A stretch of DNA of 16,814 bases, taken from NCBI GenBank assembly GCA_022572105.1, contig JACZWN010000035.1, positions 3,399 through 20,212 on the forward strand. The letters run 5' to 3'. A program made the position numbers and the translations under genes. Below the pieces are notes generated by a model that did not search any database, was not told the origin of the DNA, and saw only the letters and a list, made by a program, of their open reading frames with translations. Origin of the DNA: Pseudomonadota bacterium (GTDB lineage: Bacteria; Pseudomonadota; Alphaproteobacteria; Kiloniellales; J153). Below are positions 7,090-13,809 of this stretch, piece by piece. The stretch's first letter is position 1. Each line of letters opens with the position of its first letter.

Positions 7090-8997
7090 ATGGCACTGAT
7101 GCGCGAGGACAACCAGCGGTCCAAGTCCTTCACCCGGCGCACCCTCCTGGTCGGCGGCGGTCAGGCCGTGCTGTTCGCCGTCCTGGCCGGGCGCATGTAC
7201 TATTTGCAGGTCGTCGAGTCCGACCGCTACGCCATGCTGGCGGAGAACAACCGGATCAACCTGCGGCTCCTGCCGCCGCCGCGCGGGCGCATCGTCGACC
7301 GCTTCGGCGTGCCGCTTGCGGTAAACCGGCAGAACTACCGGGTCGTGCTGGTCCGCGAGCGGGCGCGCGACGTCAAGCGCACGCTCGATGCACTGGCCCG
7401 GCTGGTCGAGCTGTCCGAGTACGATTACGAGCGCATTTTGCGCGAGGCCAAGCGCAAGCGGGCCTTCGTCCCGGTCAACGTGCGCGATTATCTGTCCTGG
7501 GGAGAGGTCAGCCGAATCGAGGTCAACGCGCCCGATCTGCCCGGGGTCGACATCGAGGTCGGGCAGACCCGTAACTATCCCTATGGCGAGTCGATGACCC
7601 ATGTGCTCGGCTACGTCTCGTCGGTGTCCGAGCACGAGCAGACCGGCGATCCGTTGCTCGAACTACCGGGTTTCCGGATCGGCAAGCAGGGTGCGGAGAA
7701 GCAATACGACCTGCAGCTCAGGGGCGCGGCCGGGACCAGCCATCTCGAGGTCAACGCGCTGGGCCGGGTGATCCGCGAGGTCCGCCGCGAGGAGGGCAGG
7801 CCCGGCCACGACCTCGTGCTGACGCTCGACGCCAGCCTTCAGACTTTCGTCCACGACCGCCTGAAGGGCGAGCGCAGCGCAGCCGCCGTGGTGCTGGATG
7901 TGCGCAACGGCGACCTTCTGGCGCTCGTCTCCTCGCCCGGTTACGACCCCAACATCTTCAACACCGGGCTCACCCGCAAAACCTGGAACGCGCTCGCTAA
8001 CGACCCGCTGTCGCCGCTCACCAACAAGGCGATCTCCGGCCAGTATGCACCCGGCTCGACCTTCAAGATGATGGTTGCCTTGGCCGGTCTGGAGGCCGGG
8101 ATCAGCCCCGAGACCACGGCCTACTGCCCGGGCTTCATGCGCCTGGGCAACGCGCGCTTCCATTGCTGGAAGAGGGGCGGCCACGGCCGGGTCAACATGT
8201 ACGATGGGATCAAGCGCTCCTGCGACGTCTTTTTCTACGACCTCTCGCGCAAGATCGGCCCCGACCGTATCGCGGCGATGGCCAATCGCTTCGGCCTGGG
8301 CGCGCCGGTCGGGATCGATCTGCCGGGCGAGCGCGGCGGGATGATGCCCACGCGCGAGTGGAAGCGCGCCACCATGGGCGAGCCTTGGCAGGGCGGCGAG
8401 ACCTTGATCAACGCTATCGGCCAGGGCTTCGTCCTGACCACGCCACTGCAACTGGCGGTCATGGCGGCACGCATCGGCAATGGCGGGCGCGCGATCCAGC
8501 CGCGTCTGACGCGTCCGCTGAAACCCGAAGGCGAGGACGCGGAGCCGGGCGTCGTCGAGGGAGCCGAGCAGGTCGAGGAGTTCCCTTCGATCGGCGTGCC
8601 GGAGGCGCACCTGCGGATCATCCAAACCGCCATGGACCTGGTGACCAACGACCGGCGCGGCACCGCCTACCGCGCGCGCATCAAGGAGGAGGGCTGGGAG
8701 ATGGCCGGCAAGACCGGAACCTCCCAGGTGCGGCGCATCACCATGGCCGAGCGCGCCGCCGGTATCACCAAGAACAAGGATCTGCCCTGGCGCCGGCGCG
8801 ACCACGCGTTGTTCGTCGCCTTCGCGCCGGTGCACAGCCCACGCTACGCCTGCGCCGTGGTGGTCGAGCACGGCGGCGGCGGCTCCAGGGTCGCGGCGCC
8901 GATCGTGCGCGACATCCTGACCGAGACCCAGCGCCGCGACCCGGCGGTCAGCCCGCCGGTCAAGCTGCTGGCCGGCGGCGCGGTCGAAAAGGCCTGA
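7090..8997 (+). CDS. mrdA: penicillin-binding protein 2, elongation-specific transpeptidase
   Basis: Class B PBP that cross-links peptidoglycan during lateral growth, working with RodA. The 635-residue protein has a basic N-terminus and one membrane anchor (about residues 20-40), then the dimerisation or pedestal region with PPPRGRIVDRFG and NYPYGESMTHVLGY, and the transpeptidase domain. The active-site motifs are visible: S323-T-F-K326, S377-C-D379 (the SxD variant usual in PBP2) and K541-T-G543-T-S-Q. The ATG at 7090 lies 22 bases after mreD with a GAGCGAGG-like stretch upstream. rodA begins seven bases after its stop, as expected for a partner pair. Confidence 0.97.
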   Translation: MALMREDNQRSKSFTRRTLLVGGGQAVLFAVLAGRMYYLQVVESDRYAMLAENNRINLRLLPPPRGRIVDRFGVPLAVNRQNYRVVLVRERARDVKRTLDALARLVELSEYDYERILREAKRKRAFVPVNVRDYLSWGEVSRIEVNAPDLPGVDIEVGQTRNYPYGESMTHVLGYVSSVSEHEQTGDPLLELPGFRIGKQGAEKQYDLQLRGAAGTSHLEVNALGRVIREVRREEGRPGHDLVLTLDASLQTFVHDRLKGERSAAAVVLDVRNGDLLALVSSPGYDPNIFNTGLTRKTWNALANDPLSPLTNKAISGQYAPGSTFKMMVALAGLEAGISPETTAYCPGFMRLGNARFHCWKRGGHGRVNMYDGIKRSCDVFFYDLSRKIGPDRIAAMANRFGLGAPVGIDLPGERGGMMPTREWKRATMGEPWQGGETLINAIGQGFVLTTPLQLAVMAARIGNGGRAIQPRLTRPLKPEGEDAEPGVVEGAEQVEEFPSIGVPEAHLRIIQTAMDLVTNDRRGTAYRARIKEEGWEMAGKTGTSQVRRITMAERAAGITKNKDLPWRRRDHALFVAFAPVHSPRYACAVVVEHGGGGSRVAAPIVRDILTETQRRDPAVSPPVKLLAGGAVEKA

Positions 8998-9004
8998 GGG
9001 ACCC

Positions 9005-10183
9005 GTGATCTTGCGTCCGCCATACCACGCCACCGCGCGCCCGTTCTCGACGCGCGATCCCGAGATGTCGCTCGGCGAGAAGCTCTTGCAGATCAACTGG
9101 GGCCTGGTGTTCCTGACCGTGCTGATCGCGGGCATCGGCTTCGCCATGCTGTTTTCCGCCGCCAACGGCTACGCCGACCCCTGGGCCAAGCGCCAGATGC
9201 TGCGCTTCAGCGTCGGACTGGCGATCATGCTCGCGATCGCCCTCGTCGACGTCCGGCTCCTGTTCCGCTACGCCTATCTCATGTATTTCGCCGCCCTGGC
9301 GCTGTTGATCGCGGTCGAGATCATGGGCTCGAGCGGCATGGGGGCGCAGCGCTGGATCGACCTGAAGGTCATCCAGTTGCAGCCCTCGGAGCTCATGAAG
9401 GTGGCGATCGTGCTGGCGCTGGCGCGCTATTTCCATGGCCTGTCGCCGGAGGAGATCGCGCGCCCGTTCTATCTCGTCGTGCCGATCATGCTCGCCCTTG
9501 CACCGGCCGGGCTGGTGCTCAAGCAGCCGGACCTCGGAACCACGGCCATGCTGCTCATGGTCGCGACCGCGGTCTTCTTCTGCGCCGGGGTGCGCCTGTG
9601 GAAGTTCGCCGTGGTCGGGATGCTGGGGCTCTCGGCGATTCCCATCGGCTGGCAGTTCCTGCGCGCCTACCAGAGGCAGCGCGTACTCACCTTCCTCGAC
9701 CCCGAAAGCGATCCGCTGGGCGCCGGCTACCACATCTTGCAGTCCAAGATCGCGCTGGGCTCGGGCGGGCTGTTCGGCCGGGGCTTCCTGCAGGGCAGCC
9801 AGAGCCATCTCAACTTCCTGCCGGAGAAGCAGACCGACTTCATCTTCACCATGCTGGCCGAGGAATTCGGCATGATCGGCGGGCTGGTCCTGCTCGGCCT
9901 CTACGCGATCCTGCTGATCTACGGCCTGGCGATCGCGCTCAGGTCGCGCAACCAGTTCGGGCGCCTTCTGGCCGTCGGGATCACCTGCAACATCTTCCTT
10001 TACGTGTTCATCAACATCGCCATGGTCATGGGGCTCGTGCCCGTGGTCGGCGTGCCGCTGCCGCTGATCTCGTATGGCGGCACGGCCATGCTGACCATCA
10101 TGGCGGCGCTGGGCCTCTTGATGTCGGTCTACATCCACCGCGACGTGCCCATCCCGCGCCGCGGCCCCGGCGAGGCGCCCTAA
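9005..10183 (+). CDS. rodA: rod shape-determining glycosyltransferase RodA
   Basis: SEDS-family peptidoglycan polymerase that uses lipid II, partner of PBP2. The 392-residue product has about ten membrane helices and family motifs: GMGAQRWIDL, QPSELMKVAIV, LKQPDLGT, GSGGLFGRGFLQGSQSHL, FLPEKQTDFIFTMLAEEFG and LPLISYGGTAM. The GTG at 9005 is preceded by TGAGGGA, which is also the end of mrdA; an alternative ATG at 9065 (MSLGEKLL) lacks such a site and would shorten the N-terminal tail by 20 residues. The TAA stop at 10181-10183 coincides with the first bases of a MITE-like repeat, so the insertion may define the present C-terminus (GPGEAP). It is the last gene of the elongasome operon. Confidence 0.96.
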   Translation: MILRPPYHATARPFSTRDPEMSLGEKLLQINWGLVFLTVLIAGIGFAMLFSAANGYADPWAKRQMLRFSVGLAIMLAIALVDVRLLFRYAYLMYFAALALLIAVEIMGSSGMGAQRWIDLKVIQLQPSELMKVAIVLALARYFHGLSPEEIARPFYLVVPIMLALAPAGLVLKQPDLGTTAMLLMVATAVFFCAGVRLWKFAVVGMLGLSAIPIGWQFLRAYQRQRVLTFLDPESDPLGAGYHILQSKIALGSGGLFGRGFLQGSQSHLNFLPEKQTDFIFTMLAEEFGMIGGLVLLGLYAILLIYGLAIALRSRNQFGRLLAVGITCNIFLYVFINIAMVMGLVPVVGVPLPLISYGGTAMLTIMAALGLLMSVYIHRDVPIPRRGPGEAP

Positions 10184-10462
10184 TACCAAGTCTCGTCGAT
10201 AATGACCCATAGGGACGGCTTCCCAAGGTTTTCGGCCAGGAGCGCGTGGCGCGGCGATGCACGGCATCGCAAGCCCTGCGCCCCGTCCACAAGAATTGCG
10301 CCGTCCGAAAGCCCCGGCCCACAAGACTTGGGGAAACCACCGTTCCGGTCGCGCGGGCGAAGCGGCGGCGGGCGAATCGGTGGGGGCGCCGGAAAGCCTC
10401 GACGATGTCCCGCGTCGCCGGCCCGGTCTCTATGGGTCATTATCAACGAGTCTTGGTTCTTA
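10181..10462. mobile_element. MITE-like element, copy 1
   Basis: About 282 bp bounded by imperfect terminal inverted repeats of about 36 bp. The left end (10181-10216) reads TAATACCAAGTCTCGTCGAT and on through AATGACCCATAGGGAC; the right end (10426-10462) reads as its reverse complement with about six mismatches (AACCAAGACTCGTTGATAAT onward). The interior is very similar to copy 2 at 11291-11597, in the same orientation, with small internal insertions and deletions. It contains local hairpins such as GCGATGC-ACG-GCATCGC and no plausible protein. The outer TA steps fit an IS630/Tc1-type TA target, which is an inference only. Confidence 0.75.
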
Positions 10463-10503
10463 AAGCCCTCGAGCCCGGCGAAAAACCCCGCCGGGCCGCC
10501 CCC

Positions 10504-10532
10504 TCGACAAACGCGCGTTGCGTTGCTATCTA
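10504..10532 (+). promoter_or_regulatory. candidate promoter of tRNA-Lys
   Basis: TCGACA (10504-10509) and TATCTA (10527-10532) are spaced by 17 bases, and the tRNA starts 11 bases after the -10 box. This is the spacing expected of a sigma-70-type tRNA promoter. It lies outside MITE copy 1, so the insertion has left it intact. Confidence 0.5.
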
Positions 10533-10543
10533 ACGGCCACGGC

Positions 10544-10619
<76 letters not shown>

Positions 10620-10623
10620 CTCT

Positions 10624-10660
10624 AAACCCCGCCGGGTCAAGACCTTGGCGGGTTTCTCTT
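10624..10660 (+). terminator. intrinsic terminator after tRNA-Lys
   Basis: AAACCCCGCC (10624-10633) pairs with GGCGGGTTT (10647-10655) across a 13-base loop with one bulged C, followed by CTCTT. Position five bases after the tRNA supports a terminator for it. Confidence 0.65.
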
Positions 10661-10726
10661 AGAAGAACACGAGGCAAACAAAAGCGACTGTCCAACGGAA
10701 TCGCGGCGGACTGTCCAATAAAGGGC

Positions 10727-10894
10727 CTATTCGAGCACTGTGAGTTCTTTTACGAACGCCTCAGCGCCCGGTCCTACATTTTCAAACTCTGCCGCCTCGT
10801 CAACTGCGCGTTCTTCGGTCATGTAAAACTCGTCGTGGTGCATGTTCTGGTCGCGCAAGCTGTAGCGAACCCGCCAAATCTTCATGTCAGCCAT
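10727..10894 (-). CDS. hypothetical protein, 55 aa, coupled to integrase relic
   Basis: ATG at 10892-10894 to TAG at 10727-10729. The product starts MADMKIWRVRYSLRDQ and ends FVKELTVLE; it is acidic, with no membrane segment. The start codon lies five bases after the stop of the integrase remnant, the arrangement of a translationally coupled gene in a small integrative element. Composition looks like a real small protein (balanced residues, alternating beta-like segment VRYSLRDQNMHHDEFYMTEE and then a helix), unlike the shadow frames nearby. I do not recognise a named family. Because its upstream partner is truncated, it may no longer be expressed. Confidence 0.5.
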   Translation of the reverse strand: MADMKIWRVRYSLRDQNMHHDEFYMTEERAVDEAAEFENVGPGAEAFVKELTVLE

Positions 10895-10899
10895 ACCCG

Positions 10900-11018
10900 C
10901 TATTCCGCCTCGCTCTCCAGGCGCTTGGCGAAGGCGCGGGCGGCGAGCTTGGCGGTGCGCACCAGGTAGCGCTCGATGATGGTGTCGATGCTTTTGGGGG
11001 TGTGGCCGGTGACCCCGG
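10900..11018 (-). pseudogene. C-terminal remnant of a tyrosine-recombinase integrase
   Basis: The last ~39 codons before the TAG at 10900-10902 read SGVTGHTPKSIDTIIERYL, then VRTAKLAARAFAKRLESEAE. This matches the end of phage or ICE-type tyrosine recombinases: the G-H conserved motif, then a Tyr (IERYL) in the position of the catalytic tyrosine region, then a basic helix. Upstream of about 11018 the frame stays open but loses any integrase character, with no HxxR box, so the gene has been cut there. It lies about 280 bases downstream of tRNA-Lys, a common integration target. The family call rests on motif recognition. Confidence 0.6.
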
Positions 11019-11072
11019 ATTGCCAGGGAAAGTTGGTAGAGCGATTCGGTCTCGGCGCAGTGCCCCCTGACG

Positions 11073-11204
11073 CTAACCAATGGCCACTGTCCCTCCCCCT
11101 TGATGGAGGAAACTGAGATTTCCCGGATAGCACCTTCGACCGGCGGAAAACGTCAGCATATTCGACTCTCGAAGGCGATTCGGTTCTTGGTTCGCATTGT
11201 ACAT
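11073..11204 (-). CDS. hypothetical 43-aa ORF with strong ribosome-binding site
   Basis: ATG at 11202-11204 preceded by GAGGAG with seven to eight bases spacing, ending at TAG 11073-11075. The product begins MYNANQEPNRLRESNMLTF and ends GGGTVAIG. No family is recognised and the second half looks non-native, so this may be the preserved 5' end of a gene that was cut by the same rearrangement that truncated the integrase. Low confidence that it makes a working protein. Confidence 0.3.
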   Translation of the reverse strand: MYNANQEPNRLRESNMLTFSAGRRCYPGNLSFLHQGGGTVAIG

Positions 11205-11290
11205 GGCAGTCTCCTCGGTTTGTTGGCCGATTTTGTGTTTGAACGGCCGTTGTGCCGCCAATCTCGTGATGGGAGGGCACACTTCGACAC

Positions 11291-11597
11291 TTATACCAAG
11301 GAGCGTTGAAAATGACTCATGGAGACGGTTTCCCAAGGCTTTCGGCCAGGAGCGCGTGGCGTGGCGATGCGGGACATCGGAAGCCCTGCGCCCCGTCCAC
11401 AAGAATTGGGCCGTCCGAAAGCCTTGCGGAATCGCCGTTCCGGTCGGGCGGGCGAACCGCCGGCGGGCGTCGGAAAGCCTTGACGATGTCCCGCATCGCC
11501 CGCGGCTTCCCTGCTACCCGCCCGGTGGCCCGCCCGGTGGCCCGTCGGATCGCCTGCCCGATCTCTATGGGTCATTATCAACGCTCCTTGGTATTAT
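11291..11597. mobile_element. MITE-like element, copy 2
   Basis: About 307 bp, same orientation as copy 1. The left end (11291-11326) reads TTATACCAAGGAGCGTTGAA and on through AATGACTCATGGAGAC; the right end (11560-11597) is its inverted counterpart (TAATACCAAGGAGCGTTGAT onward on the other strand). A core of about 95 bases (TTCGGCCAGGAGCGCGTGGC through CCGTCCGAAAGCC) is nearly identical to copy 1. Inner sequences are also inverted: GGCGATGCGGGACATCG near 11361 pairs exactly with CGATGTCCCGCATCGCC near 11485. Extra length compared with copy 1 includes a 12-bp tandem repeat CCCGCCCGGTGG at 11517-11540. No protein is encoded. Confidence 0.75.
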
Positions 11598-11664
11598 GAG
11601 GCGTAGCTCCGCTGTTGGGTGCCCCAGATGCTTCTCGATCGGAGCCCGTCATGTCGGCACTTTG

Positions 11665-11838
11665 TGGCGGCAAGGGAGCTGGACGCAGCCGGTCAATTAG
11701 GCGGCGGATCTGAGCGAACAGAGTTTTGGAGAAAGCGATCTCTGCGAACTGGAATGTGACGTAGCGGCCATGCCGCACGATCTTGGCGCAGATCTTGATC
11801 GCCCTTGATCGGCGTTGCCGCTCAAGTCCGGAGTGTCG
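11665..11838 (-). pseudogene. C-terminal remnant of a DDE transposase (IS1380-like)
   Basis: The minus-strand frame after a TGA at 11839-11841 reads RHSGLERQRRSRAIKICAKI, then VRHGRYVTFQFAEIAFSKTL and FAQIRRLIDRLRPAPLPP. The IKI-x-AKIVRHGRYVTFQ-x-AE pattern with the terminal RLRP resembles the tail of IS1380-group transposases; I recall this rather than having searched it. An adjacent frame upstream (RALVIDDTPDLSGNADQG) may be further decayed coding. The N-terminal and catalytic parts are absent. It sits between MITE copy 2 and the protease gene. Confidence 0.4.
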
Positions 11839-11885
11839 TCAATGACCAGTGCTCGACCTCTTGCGGCAAGCCGATGGTCGTTTCC

Positions 11886-12629
11886 TCACTGCTTCTGCGC
11901 ATAGAGGCCCCGATAGGGCTGACGCTCCCCCTCCCGGTTGCCGCCGACGTGGGCCCAACGGGTGGTCTCGTTCATGGAAACCTGCGGAACGTAATGCTTG
12001 TACCTCGAGTGCGACACGATCAGGCTGGACAGGTTGTCGAGGATCAGGGTGTCGTCGGCTAGGTAGACTGCGAGCACGGCGTGCCCGATCCCGCGGATGC
12101 GGTCCTTCAGGACCACGATACGCAGCGCCTCGCGGCCGAACCCGAGCGTGCGCAGAGCGAAATATTTTGCGATGGCATAGTCCTCGCAATCCCCGGATCG
12201 CGACATGAACTCGCGCGGCGTGGCCCAATACTCGCTGCGGCCGTAGAGCTCGGCGTCTTGGCGGTAGGGCCAACGGTTGAAAAAGTCGTTGACGGCGGTC
12301 AGTCTCTCCCGCGGCGCGAGCTTGGCCGCCGAGCGAACCATCCGCCGCCAGTTCTTCTGCGTCGGGCTCGTGCAGGCGGCGGGATCGGCGAGGCAGCGGT
12401 CGAAAGCCGCCCGTTCGACCGGGAAGCTCGCGAGCACGCGGCGCCACTGCGGCAGGGCCTTCAAGGAGTTCGACTTGAACTCCAGCGACCCGAACAATCC
12501 GGCGCCGCTCGAGCGGGCCGCTCCGGTCAGGTCCGCTAGCGTCTGCGCGTGGCCGGGACGAATGGGCGCGCCTGCAACCAACAGCCCGAGGAGCGCAGCG
12601 CCCAGCCAATATCGAAAGGAGTTGAACAC
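11886..12629 (-). CDS. LapG-like periplasmic transglutaminase-type cysteine protease (BTLCP, C93)
   Basis: A 247-residue secreted protein with an N-terminal signal peptide (hydrophobic WLGAALLGLLVAGA, then GHAQ as a plausible cleavage site near residue 29). The catalytic triad of the bacterial transglutaminase-like cysteine peptidase family is visible: C148 in RSGDCEDYAIAKYF, H183 in GIGHAVLAV and D198 in LILDNL, along with the family segment VNDFFNRWPYRQD and YWATPREF. The best-known member, LapG, cuts large surface adhesins in the periplasm and is held in check by the c-di-GMP receptor LapD; whether this one does so is inferred. The only suitable start is GTG at 12627-12629, with a weak ribosome-binding site. 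A possible -10 GATAAT lies at 12704-12709. It follows the tad genes after a 197-base gap, with the mobile island on its other side. Confidence 0.88.
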   Translation of the reverse strand: MFNSFRYWLGAALLGLLVAGAPIRPGHAQTLADLTGAARSSGAGLFGSLEFKSNSLKALPQWRRVLASFPVERAAFDRCLADPAACTSPTQKNWRRMVRSAAKLAPRERLTAVNDFFNRWPYRQDAELYGRSEYWATPREFMSRSGDCEDYAIAKYFALRTLGFGREALRIVVLKDRIRGIGHAVLAVYLADDTLILDNLSSLIVSHSRYKHYVPQVSMNETTRWAHVGGNREGERQPYRGLYAQKQ

Positions 12630-12826
12630 TTGTTTAGGTTCCCGTCTTCACGCCGATCCACCGACCGGCCCTAGGCGGGAATCTAAGAGCGCCACGTAAA
12701 CCTATTATCTTGGCGCGGACATTCTTTGTATCACTGTGTAGTACCAAGGCCATCGAGCCCCGACCTTTCGGCGAGCGCCCGTTGGGCCAGGTCTTGGGGA
12801 CCGGTTCCGCCTAAATGGAATTCGCG

Positions 12827-13252
12827 TTAAAGCACCGTCATCGTCGATTCGCCCGTGAGATCGAGCGGGCTGAGATCGAGGAAGCCGGTCAGGAGAAAAC
12901 CGAACGGCTGAGCCACCTGGATCGTCACGTAGCCGCCCGAGTAGCTGTTCGGGGCCCAGGCGACGGAGACGGTGAGATTGCTCGAGTTGATCCCGATGGC
13001 CCGGTTCCGGACGAAAGCCTGGATCTCGGCGTCGGAGGCCGGATAGAGGCTTTCCGCGCCGCGCAGGCTGGCGTAGCGGGCGCCTTCTCGGGCCGCGTGG
13101 TCGAGCGTCGAGGTGTACCACAGCGCGCGCCCGATATCGAGCGTCCCGACCAAGAGCAAAATCAAAATGGGGAACGCGAAGGCGAACTCCACCGCGGCGA
13201 CGCCGCGGGTATCGCGCAGCAACCGGGCGATCTTGAACAGGGTTTTCGGCAT
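12827..13252 (-). CDS. TadE-like pseudopilin
   Basis: A 141-residue protein with one N-terminal membrane helix in the pattern DTRGVAAVEFAFAFPILILL, the type IV prepilin-like segment with Glu five residues after the processed Gly that defines the TadE family. The periplasmic part begins DIGRALWYTSTLDHAAREGARYA, also conserved. TadE and TadF are minor pseudopilins needed for Flp pilus assembly. I chose the ATG at 13250-13252 because AGGAGG lies nine bases upstream; the longer frame adds a proline-rich start untypical of the family. It is last in the tad gene series here, 25 bases after the other TadE-like gene. Confidence 0.88.
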   Translation of the reverse strand: MPKTLFKIARLLRDTRGVAAVEFAFAFPILILLLVGTLDIGRALWYTSTLDHAAREGARYASLRGAESLYPASDAEIQAFVRNRAIGINSSNLTVSVAWAPNSYSGGYVTIQVAQPFGFLLTGFLDLSPLDLTGESTMTVL

Positions 13253-13277
13253 GGCGTGGTGCCTCCTCTCGGGGTCC

Positions 13278-13784
13278 TTATCTGATCCGCATGGTGCTGG
13301 TGGCACCGAGCGCCAGGCTTTGCGGGAGCCCCGGATAGTGGAACAGGAGGTCGAAGCTATCGCTCACGGAGACCTCGACGTACATCGGCGCATAGGCGCT
13401 GTCCGTACAGGCCGCGCTGCAGCTCGCCTCCCCGGCGCTCGGGCATTGGCAGAACTGGCGTACCGCGACGTTTAGCGTACCCGTCAGATCGCCGGCATCC
13501 CTCCGGGCGGCCTCGATGATCGGCGTCGGATCGGCGAGGGCGCCAGACTGCATCGCGGCCTGCGCGCCGGCCCGGGCGGCACTGACCATGGCGGTCTGCT
13601 CGACACCGTAGCGGCCGAAGTCGTAGGCGCCCAGCGCCAGGAGCGGGAGCACGGTGAGCAGCAGGGCCAGCTCGACGGTGATGCTTCCCGACGTGGCGCC
13701 GAACGAACGTCCGACGGCCTGTAGGAAGCGCGCCACCCGCGGGCGGCGCCGCGTCGCGATCGTATGGGCGATCCGGTTCATCAT
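13278..13784 (-). CDS. TadE/TadF-like pseudopilin with cysteine cluster
   Basis: A 168-residue protein. A basic N-terminus is followed by TSGSITVELALLLTVLPLLA, the TadE-type prepilin helix, and by GRYGVEQTAMVSAARAGAQ. The periplasmic part has C112, C114, C122 and C126 (CQCPSAGEASCSAAC), a four-cysteine cluster common in alphaproteobacterial TadE relatives and likely to form disulphides. The ATG at 13782-13784 (MMNRIAH) has GAGGAG eight to nine bases upstream. It lies 25 bases downstream of the TadG-like gene and 25 bases upstream of the next TadE-like gene, so the three form one operon. Confidence 0.88.
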   Translation of the reverse strand: MMNRIAHTIATRRRPRVARFLQAVGRSFGATSGSITVELALLLTVLPLLALGAYDFGRYGVEQTAMVSAARAGAQAAMQSGALADPTPIIEAARRDAGDLTGTLNVAVRQFCQCPSAGEASCSAACTDSAYAPMYVEVSVSDSFDLLFHYPGLPQSLALGATSTMRIR

Positions 13785-13809
13785 GGCACTCTCCTCGGGC
13801 CTTTCGGTA

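Noticed and set aside
7663..10324. Large minus-strand open frames under mrdA and rodA
   Set aside because: Frames are low-complexity antisense of well-supported genes, a usual effect of high GC.
10685..10720. Two ACTGTCCAA motifs 22 bases apart that recall the GGGGACAGT ends of the element at 1467-1667
   Set aside because: Only seven bases are shared, without inverted arms; not enough to call an element.
12741..12798. Possible third, short MITE copy (ACCAAGG ... CTTGGG) downstream of the TadE-like gene
   Set aside because: Only the six-base ends and a few inner bases agree with the family; too weak to separate from chance.
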